Positions 35,650 through 43,922 of a stretch of 58,081 bases of DNA are shown here, in pieces; positions within the stretch are counted from its first letter, which is position 1; the number at the start of each line of letters is the position of its first letter. The stretch lies in the NCBI GenBank assembly GCA_900548975.1, contig URMS01000017.1, positions 1 to 58,081 of the forward strand. Direction: 5' to 3'. The position numbers were made by a program, and so were the translations under genes. A model generated the notes under the pieces. That model saw only the letters and a program-made list of their open reading frames with translations. It did no database searches and was not told the origin of the DNA. This DNA is from an uncultured Porphyromonadaceae bacterium. Its GTDB lineage: Bacteria > Bacteroidota > Bacteroidia > Bacteroidales > Muribaculaceae.

Positions 35650-36567
35650 ATGAAAAAAGTCATAAGCACTATAGCCGCAGCCTTGCTGATATCGGGTGCC
35701 GCAAGCACAGCCCTGGCTCAGGGCCGTGCCGGCCTCCGCATCAACGAGGTCATGGTGACCAACCAGAGCAGCATCGTCGATGACTACGGTCAGAAGCAGG
35801 CCTGGATAGAGCTGTTCAACTCGAACTTCTCGCCTCTGGAGATTTCGAGCGTGTACATAACCAACGACTCTACTCAGAAACGCCTCTACCCCGTGCCCCT
35901 GGGCGATGTCAACACTGAGATTCCCAAGCGCCAGCACGTGGTGTTCTTCGCCGACGGCGAGCCCAACAAGGGCACATTCCACACCAACTTCGTGCTCGTT
36001 CCGGGTCAGGACAACTGGATCGGCATCTACGATGCCGACGGCGAAACCCTTATCGATGAGGTAACCATTCCGGCCAGCCTCGGTGCCGACCAGACATGGG
36101 CACGCACCGAAGACGGCACCGGCGAATGGGCCGTCCGCGACGGCAGCCAGAGCGCATACATCACTCCCTCGAGCGCCAACATCATCAAGGACACCAACAA
36201 AAAGATAGAGAACTTTGCCGAAATGGACGAAAACGGTTTCGGCATGACCGTCATGGCCATGTGCATCGTTTTCACCGCTCTGCTTGTTCTCTGCCTGTCG
36301 TTCTATGCTATCGGCAAAATCGGCGCCGCAGTATCGCGCATGAACAAGATGCGCGCGCATGGAGTCGAAAAAGAGGAGATCCGCACCGTACAGCAGGACA
36401 GCGGTGAAGAAATCGCCGCCATCATCATGGCACTGCACGAACACCTCAACACCCACGATGCCGAAAGCACCGTGCTCACCATCAACAAAGTGAAGCGTGC
36501 ATACTCGCCCTGGAGCTCCAAGATCTATGGTCTCCGCGAAGTGCCCGAACATCACCGCGCCAAGTGA
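35650..36567 (+). CDS. OadG-like gamma subunit with N-terminal lamin-tail domain
   Basis: A 305-residue membrane protein. A signal peptide (MKKVISTIAAALLISGAAST) is followed by a lamin-tail domain (about residues 27-180; RINEVMVTNQSSIVDDYG, WIELFNSNFSPLEISSVYITN, HVVFFADG, DEVTIPASLGADQTWAR). After a linker is one transmembrane helix (about 198-222, GFGMTVMAMCIVFTALLVLC) and a cytoplasmic tail typical of the small OadG subunit, which elsewhere is only about 80-120 residues. OadG assembles the decarboxylase and binds Zn. Here the extra domain would sit in the periplasm. The start at 35650 is one base after the mmdA stop. Confidence 0.85.
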   Translation: MKKVISTIAAALLISGAASTALAQGRAGLRINEVMVTNQSSIVDDYGQKQAWIELFNSNFSPLEISSVYITNDSTQKRLYPVPLGDVNTEIPKRQHVVFFADGEPNKGTFHTNFVLVPGQDNWIGIYDADGETLIDEVTIPASLGADQTWARTEDGTGEWAVRDGSQSAYITPSSANIIKDTNKKIENFAEMDENGFGMTVMAMCIVFTALLVLCLSFYAIGKIGAAVSRMNKMRAHGVEKEEIRTVQQDSGEEIAAIIMALHEHLNTHDAESTVLTINKVKRAYSPWSSKIYGLREVPEHHRAK

Positions 36568-36593
36568 CAAACCTCAATTATCATCGACCAATC

Positions 36594-37031
36594 ATGAAAG
36601 AATATAAGTATAAAATCAACGGCAACGTATACAAGGTAGCCGTAGGCGACATCGACGACAATATCGCACAGGTTGAAGTCAATGGCGTGCCCTATAAAGT
36701 AGAACTTGAGCGTGCCAAGGGCGCCGCTCCTGTCAAGGTATCGGCACCCAAAGCCGCCGCCGCTCCCCGTACATCCACCGGAGAAAAAGTGATATCCAAG
36801 CCTGCCGCAAACGGCGGAGGCGCCGCTGTTGTGGCCCCGCTGCCCGGCGTTGTGCTGTCCATTCCTGTAAAAGTGGGCGACACCGTAAAGGCATCGGATA
36901 CAGTGCTTCTTCTCGAAGCCATGAAGATGGAAAATGCCATCCATGCCAGCCGCGACGGTCGTGTAGCTTCCATCGCCGTAAACCCCGGCGATTCCGTGCT
37001 CGAAGGAGCAGTTCTTCTCACCATCGAATAA
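36594..37031 (+). CDS. Biotin carboxyl carrier protein of the decarboxylase
   Basis: A 145-residue carrier. An N-terminal OB-like segment (YKYKINGNVYKVAVGDIDD) and an Ala/Pro/Lys-rich flexible linker (about 45-78) precede the biotinyl domain, with the target Lys111 in EAMKMEN. It shuttles CO2 from MmdA to the membrane subunit. The ATG at 36594 is preferred over a GTG at 36564 that overlaps the upstream stop, because it starts the conserved N-terminal strand. Confidence 0.94.
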   Translation: MKEYKYKINGNVYKVAVGDIDDNIAQVEVNGVPYKVELERAKGAAPVKVSAPKAAAAPRTSTGEKVISKPAANGGGAAVVAPLPGVVLSIPVKVGDTVKASDTVLLLEAMKMENAIHASRDGRVASIAVNPGDSVLEGAVLLTIE

Positions 37032-37052
37032 TCAGGGCAAAACCTTTGAATT

Positions 37053-38210
37053 ATGTCATTCGGTGATTTCTTACTCGACAACCTCACTCAGTTCTGGCAA
37101 CTGACAGGTTTTGCCAACGCCCAGTTCGGCAACTTCGTTATGCTCGCCGTGGGTCTCTTCTTCATATGGCTTGCCATAAAGAAGAACTTCGAACCTATGC
37201 TCCTGGTGCCCATCGGCTTCGGTATTCTCATCGGCAATGTGCCTTTCAACGCCACCGCCGGCCTCGAGATAGGCATATACGAAGAAGGCTCCGTGCTCAA
37301 CATACTCTACAACGGTGTTGCGCGCGGCTGGTATCCGCCCCTTATCTTCCTCGGTATCGGCGCTATGACCGACTTCTCGGCTCTTATCGCCAATCCTAAA
37401 CTCATGCTCATCGGCGCAGCCGCACAGTTCGGTATCTTCGGCGCCTACATGGTAGCCCTCGCTATCGGATTCGCACCCGACCAGGCCGGCGCCATCGCCA
37501 TCATCGGCGGTGCCGACGGCCCTACCGCCATCTTCCTGTCGTCGAAGCTCGCCCCCAACCTCATGGGTGCCATAGCGGTGTCGGCATACTCCTATATGGC
37601 TTTGGTGCCTGTTATCCAGCCCCCGCTGATGCGTCTCTTCACAACCAAGAAAGAACGCCTCATCAAGATGAAACCCGCCCGCGCCGTGTCGCAGAACGAG
37701 AAAATTATATTCCCCATCGTGGGCATGCTTCTCACCTGCTTCGTCGTGCCTTCGGGTCTGCCTCTGCTTGGCATGCTCTTCTTCGGCAACCTGCTTCGTG
37801 AATGCGGCGTGACCTCGCGTCTGGCCAAGACTGCAAGCAACGCACTCACCGACATCGTCACCATCCTTCTGGGCATGACCGTCGGTGCGTCCACACAGGC
37901 ATCGCAGTTCCTCACACCCCAGACCATCTTCATCTTCTTCCTCGGCTTCATGGCATTCGTCATTGCTTCGTCGAGCGGCGTACTCTTCGTGAAGCTCTTC
38001 AACCTCGTGCTTCCGAAATCGAAGAAAATCAATCCTCTCATCGGTAATGCCGGCGTTTCGGCTGTGCCAATGAGCGCACGTATATCCAACAATCTCGGTC
38101 TCGAGTATGACCCGTCGAACTATCTTCTCATGCACGCCATGGGCCCGAACGTCGCCGGTGTTATCGGTTCGGCCGTGGCTGCCGGTGTGCTCCTGGGCTT
38201 CCTCGCCTGA
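37053..38210 (+). CDS. oadB: Sodium-translocating decarboxylase beta subunit
   Basis: A 385-residue polytopic membrane protein that decarboxylates carboxybiotin and pumps Na+ outward. Conserved blocks: PLIFLGIGAMTDFSALIANPK, GGADGPTAIFLSSKLAPNL (with the catalytic Asp of family region IIIa), and NLLRECGVTSRLAKTA and NPLIGNAGVSAVPMSARI near the C-terminus. It completes the epimerase-MmdA-OadG-BCCP-OadB set. Followed by a terminator. Confidence 0.95.
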   Translation: MSFGDFLLDNLTQFWQLTGFANAQFGNFVMLAVGLFFIWLAIKKNFEPMLLVPIGFGILIGNVPFNATAGLEIGIYEEGSVLNILYNGVARGWYPPLIFLGIGAMTDFSALIANPKLMLIGAAAQFGIFGAYMVALAIGFAPDQAGAIAIIGGADGPTAIFLSSKLAPNLMGAIAVSAYSYMALVPVIQPPLMRLFTTKKERLIKMKPARAVSQNEKIIFPIVGMLLTCFVVPSGLPLLGMLFFGNLLRECGVTSRLAKTASNALTDIVTILLGMTVGASTQASQFLTPQTIFIFFLGFMAFVIASSSGVLFVKLFNLVLPKSKKINPLIGNAGVSAVPMSARISNNLGLEYDPSNYLLMHAMGPNVAGVIGSAVAAGVLLGFLA

Positions 38211-38235
38211 TTCTGATCAATCCTATAACAAGCAG

Positions 38236-38261
38236 AAAGCGCGCTTCCTTACCCCGGGAGG
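38236..38261 (+). terminator. Terminator of the methylmalonyl-CoA decarboxylase operon
   Basis: AAAGCGCGC pairs with GCGCGCTTTT around a C-rich loop with additional TCC/GGA pairing, followed by TTTT; 26 bases after the oadB stop. Confidence 0.8.
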
Positions 38262-38337
38262 CGCGCTTTTTGTGTGAAAAATGAAAAAGAGCCCGAAAAG
38301 ATAAGTTCGTGAACCAAATTGAACCATTTTTTAATTT

Positions 38338-38365
38338 TTGTTCAAGAAATAATAATGTAATTTTG
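38338..38365 (+). promoter_or_regulatory. Putative promoter of the fimbrillin-like gene
   Basis: TTG at 38338-38340 and TAATTTTG at 38358-38365; the 17-base gap is shorter than usual. The start codon lies 39 bases downstream. Confidence 0.5.
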
Positions 38366-38404
38366 GAGCCATAAAGCAAAAACCATAACAGACAGACTCC
38401 AATC

Positions 38405-39304
38405 ATGAAACCTGTTTTCAGCTTTGTACTGATCGCCTGCACCTCTCTGTTGACCGTAGGATGCTCGGGTGGTTCCGATGAACCGACCCCGAACACCTCT
38501 GAGTCCAGGAAGCTGGCAATCAGAATCAGTCCTTCGATAACCGAATCACGCGCCACCGACAGTGGCTTCGAGAAAGGCGACTGTGTCGGTCTTTATGTCA
38601 TCAACCGGTCGCGCGGAGCCTCCGGCACTCTTCTCGATGCGGGCAACTATGTCGACAACATGCGCTATACCTACGACGGCGCATGGGTACCCGACAAACC
38701 TATATACTGGGAAGACGAGGAAACACACGCCGATTTCTACCTCTACTACCCCTATACCAAAATAAACTCCGTCAAGGCCCATCCGGTAGCCGTACGCTCC
38801 AATCAGGCCACAACGGCATCCTATAAGGCATCCGACTTCATGGTCGGCTGGAAAATGGATGTAACACCGACGGAGAATGCAACCGCAATAAGCGTAAGCC
38901 ATGTAATGAGCCGCATAATAATCACTCTCGAACCGGGCGGCGGATTTACCAAGGAATCGCTTGCAGCCGCCGATGTATCGGTGAGAATCAACGGTGTCAG
39001 GTGCAATTCGACCGTCGACCTCTCGACCGGTACTGTCACTCCTACCGGCGAGGCCACTGCAGTCGTGCCTCTCTTTTCCGATAATACATACAAGGCTCTG
39101 ATAGTGCCGCAGACTGTCGGCGAAGGCAATCTTATCACTGTCACTGTCGACGGCCGCGAGTTCAACCTTAAAAAAGGATTCACTTTCACCGGAGCGAAGA
39201 GCCACCAATTCACCGTCATACTCAGCAAAACCTCCGACGGCGTCAATGTCAGCATCAATCCCTGGGCCAACGACGGCACTGACAATGGCGGTACGGCCGA
39301 ATAA
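38405..39304 (+). CDS. Fimbrillin-family (Mfa-like) lipoprotein
   Basis: A 299-residue lipoprotein: signal peptide with lipobox LTVGCSGG, then the Bacteroidales fimbrillin-like fold with ITESRATDSGFEKGDCVGLYV, the YTYDGAWVPDKPIYWEDEETHADFYLYYPY block, KASDFMVGW, and ISVSHVMSRIIITLE followed by TALIVPQTV-like KALIVPQTVGEG. These are the standard signatures of the Mfa-like 1/fimbrillin A-associated families. Such proteins form or cap short surface pili, or are stand-alone adhesins. It lies 76 bases upstream of the M64 fusion, whose N-terminus has the same fold. Confidence 0.9.
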   Translation: MKPVFSFVLIACTSLLTVGCSGGSDEPTPNTSESRKLAIRISPSITESRATDSGFEKGDCVGLYVINRSRGASGTLLDAGNYVDNMRYTYDGAWVPDKPIYWEDEETHADFYLYYPYTKINSVKAHPVAVRSNQATTASYKASDFMVGWKMDVTPTENATAISVSHVMSRIIITLEPGGGFTKESLAAADVSVRINGVRCNSTVDLSTGTVTPTGEATAVVPLFSDNTYKALIVPQTVGEGNLITVTVDGREFNLKKGFTFTGAKSHQFTVILSKTSDGVNVSINPWANDGTDNGGTAE

Positions 39305-39380
39305 ATTTGAAGTTTAACTCCTTACTCACGGCTCACCACCTTTCGCTAATCTAATCCAATCACTCCCTCAAATATCCATA

Positions 39381-42300
39381 ATGACCAAGCATCTATCACT
39401 TATCGGTTTAGCGGGCGTCCTCTTGCTTTCATCCTGTTCTGAAGAAAGATTCGGAACTCCCGAAAACGGCTCCGGCGACCGGAACCTCATCACGCTTGCC
39501 GGAGAGATAACACAGGAATGCACAACGCGTGCCAATGACGGCGGTTTTGCCGATGGCGACGTAATGGGCGTATATATCGTCGATTATAAAGGCGAGCAGC
39601 CGGGTACCCTGCTGTCCGCAGGCAACCGCGGCGACAATGTCCGTCATACTTTCGACGAGGCCGGCTACCGCTGGAACTCGGCGTACGACCTATACTGGAA
39701 AGACGGTCATACACGCATCGATGTCTACGGATATTACCCTTTCACTTCGCCCGACGATGTCAACAATTATAAATTCACTATCCGCACCAATCAGGCACTG
39801 ACCTACGACGACGGCACCATGGGCGACTATGAAGCTTCCGACTTCCTGTGGGGCAAAGTGGCCGGCGTGGAGCCTACAACCAGTATAATCCGCCTGCCCC
39901 TCTCTCACCGCATGGCCAATGCCCGTGTGACTTTGGTCGAGGGCAGCGGCTTTGCCGACGGCGAGTGGACAGGGCTCGAAAAACAGATTCTCGTGACCAA
40001 TACGGTGCAGACCGCCATCATCGACCTCGCCACAGGCAGCGTAAGCCCCGAAGGCGAAGTCGCTGCGAAAGCCATCATCCCCTCGAAGCGTGGCGACGAA
40101 TGGCGTGCCATCGTCGTGCCTCAGACCGTGGCGGCAGGCACAACCATGTTCAGCGTCACTCTCGGAGGCATACCCTATAAATTCGTTAAAAACGAAGCTT
40201 TTGAATATATGGCCGGTAAAATGAACAACTTCGGTATCCGTGTCGACAAGAAAGAAAACACCGGCGACTACACCCTCTCGCTTATCAGCGAGAGCATCAC
40301 ACCATGGGAAAACGACCTCGTGAGCCACGACGCCACATCCAGAGAGTATGTGATAGTAAATGTACCCAAAGCCGGAACTCTGAAAGAAACCATTCTTGCC
40401 GAAGGCAAAGACTACACTAAAATCAAAAACCTCAAACTTACCGGAGAAACAGATGCGAACGATTTCTATTTCATGCGCGATGAAATGCCTCTTCTCCGTG
40501 CGATCAATCTTAAAGATATTAAGATTAAAGCCTTTGGTGATCAGAGAGATGAACTTTTTGCCTGCCGTGAAGATCAGATTCCAAGAAATGCATTCGCATG
40601 GAAGACTACTCTTACATTCATGATATTACCCGATAAACTCCAATCAATTGGCAACTGTGCCTTTGAAGAATGTACAAGCCTTACGGGATCTCTGATAATA
40701 CCCGAAGGTGTTACAAATATTGTCATGGCTGCATTCCAAAGATGCGGTTTACTTACCGGAGAATTATCATTACCATCTACTCTCGCATCTATAGGTGACT
40801 TTGCCTTTGACGGATGTGGTTTTACGAACGAACTCTCTATTCCTGAGAATGTCGAGTATATCGGTAACAGTGCGTTTCAGGGATGTGGTAATTTGTATGG
40901 CTCCCTACGTCTTCCGGATAAACTAAAGACTATCGGACGTTTTGCGTTTGATGGCTGTGCCGGATTGACAGGTTCGCTGGAAATACCGAAAGGAGTTGTC
41001 AATATTCCAGACCGAGCCTTCAGGGGTTGCGGATTTAACGGAAACCTTATACTTCATAACGATATCTATCTTCTCGGATCCGGCGCATTCGAAGATTGTC
41101 ACTTCAAAGGGGAGATTGTACTGCCTCAGGAACTCATGGCTATAGGCGACGGAGCATTCTCAGGATGCGATTTTTCCGGAGAACTCGTATTCCCGAAAAC
41201 CTTAGTTTCCATCGGAGGAAATGCATTCGCATATAATAGCCGGCTTATTGGCACACTGGAATTCCCCGATGGCCTTCAGTCCATTGGAGAGTATGCTTTT
41301 GCCGGTTGCAGTTACCTTGAGAAACTTGTATTTCCTGAAAGTCTGGAAAATATCAGAAATGGAGCCTTCCAGAACTGCTATGGAATAGGCTCTATCGTAT
41401 GCAACGGCGAGATGCCCCCGAATGTAACTTCGAGTGCATTCGATGGTGTTGCCAAAGACAATTTCAGTCTCGAGGTGCCTGAATCCGCTATTGTCCAGTA
41501 TCAGACTGCGCAAGGCTGGTGCGACTTCAAGCGAATTACCGCTCATCACGAACTTGTATGCAAGCCTTCGGTCGCCTGTGCCTTAAGCACGGAGCACAAA
41601 CAGCTCCTCTACATCGATGCCGAAGGCGACTGGGAGGTTGAATCGATACCCGCATGGTGCGAACTCTCGCAGAACTCCGGCAGCAAGAAGTCGGAAATCA
41701 CGCTGACCGTCAAAGCCTCGTCGACAACAGAAAACCGCGAAGGCGACATCGTGTTCCGCCTCAAAGACAAAGACTATACGCACAGCTGCCATGTGACCCA
41801 GTACGGCTACCGGTATGGCGAAGACGAATACCTCACCCTGCAGAAAGCGACCAAAGGCAACAACGGCGGAATCAATATCGTGATACTCGGCGACGGCTAC
41901 GATGCCCGTGAAATCTCCGACGGCTCATATCTCTCCGATATCCAGCAGACGATGGAATACTTCTTCGGCATAGAGCCTTATACCACCTACCGCGATTACT
42001 TCAATGTCTATACGGCCTTCCCTCTGTCGACAGAATCGGGTGTGGGAACCGTCAATACCATCCGCTACAACCGCTTCGGCACTACATATACGGGAGGCAG
42101 CAACCTTAAGTGCGACTACGACATGGTGTTCGATTATGCCATGAATGCCCCCACAGTCAATGCCGGAAATATCAACCAGACACTGATAATCATGGTGCCC
42201 AACAGCACAGACTACGGCGGAAGCACCCAGATGTGGGAATCGGGAGCGGCCATCGCGTTCTGCCCCAAGAGTACCTACGCCTATCCGTTCGACTCGCGCG

Positions 42301-42812
42301 GCGTGGTACAGCACGAAGCCGGTGGCCACGGCTTCGGCAAGCTCGGCGACGAAAATATCTATCACAACGCATTTATAGACGCTTGCTGCTGCGGTTGCTG
42401 CGGACACGTCGATGAGTTATTAATGATGAAGGCTCTCGGATGGTACGACAACCTCGAACTCACCGGCAAAATGCACCAGGTTGGCTGGAGCCATCTGATC
42501 TTCGACCCGCGATACAGCAATCTTGTCGATATCTACGAGGGCGGCTATATGCACTCCAGAGGTGTATTCCGCTCCGAGCAAAACAGCTGCATGAACAACA
42601 ACACACCCTACTACAGCACCATCAGCCGCGAGAGCATCGTCAGACGCATCAAGCAATACGCCGGCGAGCAGTTCGACTTCGAGGAATTTGTAGCTCTCGA
42701 CAAATCCACAGTGCAAGCTGCCTCACGCAGCGGCGGCGACGCAGGACCTGTCAATATCGGCATGCGCTCTACTCCGCCGGTTTTCCACAAAGGCAGTCCT
42801 CTGCGAAAATAA
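39381..42812 (+). CDS. Surface lipoprotein: fimbrillin-like + BspA LRR + BACON-like + M64 metallopeptidase
   Basis: A 1143-residue multidomain lipoprotein (lipobox LLLSSCSEE). Residues about 45-310 repeat the fimbrillin-like pattern (GFADGDVMGVYIVDYKG, YDLYWKDGHTRIDVYGYYPF, EASDFLWGK, LPLSHRMANARVTL). Residues about 410-690 hold roughly a dozen BspA-type leucine-rich repeats (LPDKLQSIGNCAFEECTSL style). About 720-810 is BACON-like (IDAEGDWEVESIPAWCELS). About 825-1110 is an M64 (IgA-peptidase-like) domain: INIVILGDGYDAREI, the zinc motif His978-Glu-Ala-Gly-Gly-His983 with Asp990-Glu991, then a Cys cluster at 1002-1007. The zinc motif has three residues between Glu and the second His instead of two. 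Likely a surface protease or adhesin acting on host glycoproteins. Confidence 0.88.
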   Translation: MTKHLSLIGLAGVLLLSSCSEERFGTPENGSGDRNLITLAGEITQECTTRANDGGFADGDVMGVYIVDYKGEQPGTLLSAGNRGDNVRHTFDEAGYRWNSAYDLYWKDGHTRIDVYGYYPFTSPDDVNNYKFTIRTNQALTYDDGTMGDYEASDFLWGKVAGVEPTTSIIRLPLSHRMANARVTLVEGSGFADGEWTGLEKQILVTNTVQTAIIDLATGSVSPEGEVAAKAIIPSKRGDEWRAIVVPQTVAAGTTMFSVTLGGIPYKFVKNEAFEYMAGKMNNFGIRVDKKENTGDYTLSLISESITPWENDLVSHDATSREYVIVNVPKAGTLKETILAEGKDYTKIKNLKLTGETDANDFYFMRDEMPLLRAINLKDIKIKAFGDQRDELFACREDQIPRNAFAWKTTLTFMILPDKLQSIGNCAFEECTSLTGSLIIPEGVTNIVMAAFQRCGLLTGELSLPSTLASIGDFAFDGCGFTNELSIPENVEYIGNSAFQGCGNLYGSLRLPDKLKTIGRFAFDGCAGLTGSLEIPKGVVNIPDRAFRGCGFNGNLILHNDIYLLGSGAFEDCHFKGEIVLPQELMAIGDGAFSGCDFSGELVFPKTLVSIGGNAFAYNSRLIGTLEFPDGLQSIGEYAFAGCSYLEKLVFPESLENIRNGAFQNCYGIGSIVCNGEMPPNVTSSAFDGVAKDNFSLEVPESAIVQYQTAQGWCDFKRITAHHELVCKPSVACALSTEHKQLLYIDAEGDWEVESIPAWCELSQNSGSKKSEITLTVKASSTTENREGDIVFRLKDKDYTHSCHVTQYGYRYGEDEYLTLQKATKGNNGGINIVILGDGYDAREISDGSYLSDIQQTMEYFFGIEPYTTYRDYFNVYTAFPLSTESGVGTVNTIRYNRFGTTYTGGSNLKCDYDMVFDYAMNAPTVNAGNINQTLIIMVPNSTDYGGSTQMWESGAAIAFCPKSTYAYPFDSRGVVQHEAGGHGFGKLGDENIYHNAFIDACCCGCCGHVDELLMMKALGWYDNLELTGKMHQVGWSHLIFDPRYSNLVDIYEGGYMHSRGVFRSEQNSCMNNNTPYYSTISRESIVRRIKQYAGEQFDFEEFVALDKSTVQAASRSGGDAGPVNIGMRSTPPVFHKGSPLRK

Positions 42813-43018
42813 TATAGAATGGCAAACAACGGTGAAGAGCGAAAGTCAATAATAGAATATGACCATTATAATCCTCAGACGTACCTCCCTCATCCAAAAT
42901 TCCCGATAATCTATTTTTTCTGTCCTCTTATAATTACTGATATCCGCTTCTCCTGCTCTCCTTCACTTTTCGCTCTTCACCATACCATTCTTCATCATTC
43001 ACACTTCATTACCGCACA

Positions 43019-43906
43019 ATGAAACACAATATAATATCACTTTTCAGCGTTTTACTCCTGACCGCCGGCCTGCCCTCCTGCGCCGACGAGTCCATGGAAC
43101 CTGACAACAATTCCAACGGAAAAGCAGCCATGAATTTCACGTTCAGCCATCCGTCGGCATCGCGAGCAACCGAGACATCTTTTGAAACAGGAGATGTCGT
43201 GGGGCTCTATGTGTCGGAAGCAGACCAACCGCTGGAAATATCGGGCAATATCGTAAACAACGAAGCGCTCACTTTCACCGGAACATCGTGGGAAGCCTCG
43301 CGAAAGCTCTACTGGGACGCCGGCATCTACAACGCCTACGCATACTATCCGCGCATGGCGGCCGTAAGTTCTATCTCCGATCTCATTTTCGAAGTCAGCA
43401 CCGATCAGAGCGACAGCCACTCAGGCTCAATGAGCGGCTATGAGGCATCCGATATCCTGTGTGCATCGGCAAAAGAGATCCGGGCTACCAACGATCCCGT
43501 CGAGCTTCAGTTCCGCCACATTATGAGCAAGATCTCCATCAACCTCATAAAAGGCGAAGATTTCGACGGCGAGATCCCCGACAAAGCGACCGTCCACATC
43601 CACAACACTGTCACAACGGCCTCAATAGACCTTGCTGCGGGCATTGCCACCAAATATGTGCGAGGCGAACGCAAGAGTGTTGTCGCCCGGCAAGACGGCC
43701 CTACCACATACTCGGCCATTCTGGTACCTCAGCGACTCGAAAACCGTATGCCGCTCATCGAAGTAGAGATGAACGGTGTGTCGTTCCTCTACGAGAGCAG
43801 GTTCATTTTCAAACCCGGTATTCACCATATTGTCAACCTCGTTATCGACAAGAATCCCGAGCAGGTGAAGATAGAAATTGGAGGAGAGATTACGGACTGG
43901 AATTAA
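43019..43906 (+). CDS. Fimbrillin-family lipoprotein, first gene of the kinase cluster
   Basis: A 295-residue lipoprotein (signal peptide, then LPSCADE). It has the fimbrillin-like blocks ASRATETSFETGDVVGLYV, ASRKLYWDAGIYNAYAYYP, YEASDILCASAK, VELQFRHIMSKISINLI and YSAILVPQRLENR. It begins a tightly spaced six-gene cluster (gaps of 5-16 bases) that ends with a protein kinase. In the 206 bases before it (42813-43018) the plus strand is C-rich and G-poor, and no -7 box is visible. An ATG-initiated frame there (42819) does not look like a gene. Confidence 0.88.
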   Translation: MKHNIISLFSVLLLTAGLPSCADESMEPDNNSNGKAAMNFTFSHPSASRATETSFETGDVVGLYVSEADQPLEISGNIVNNEALTFTGTSWEASRKLYWDAGIYNAYAYYPRMAAVSSISDLIFEVSTDQSDSHSGSMSGYEASDILCASAKEIRATNDPVELQFRHIMSKISINLIKGEDFDGEIPDKATVHIHNTVTTASIDLAAGIATKYVRGERKSVVARQDGPTTYSAILVPQRLENRMPLIEVEMNGVSFLYESRFIFKPGIHHIVNLVIDKNPEQVKIEIGGEITDWN

Positions 43907-43922
43907 TAATCGCAAAAACTTA

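Noticed and set aside
34065..35708. 547-codon open frame antisense to mmdA
   Set aside because: Mirror of a highly conserved carboxyltransferase gene; its translation is rich in Val/Gly/Glu/His without domains, and comes from the codon bias of the real gene.
37071..38135. 354-codon frame antisense to oadB
   Set aside because: His/Glu/Asp-rich translation typical of the complement of a membrane protein gene.
40600..41440. DNA-level tandem repeat array in the LRR region
   Set aside because: The repeats are protein-level BspA leucine-rich repeats of about 23 residues and are too diverged at DNA level to count as a nucleotide repeat.
42819..43022. 67-codon ORF between the M64 gene and the fimbrillin gene
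   Set aside because: Sequence is low in complexity (Ser/His/Pro/Phe), C-rich, and overlaps the start of the next gene; better explained as a leader or Rho site.
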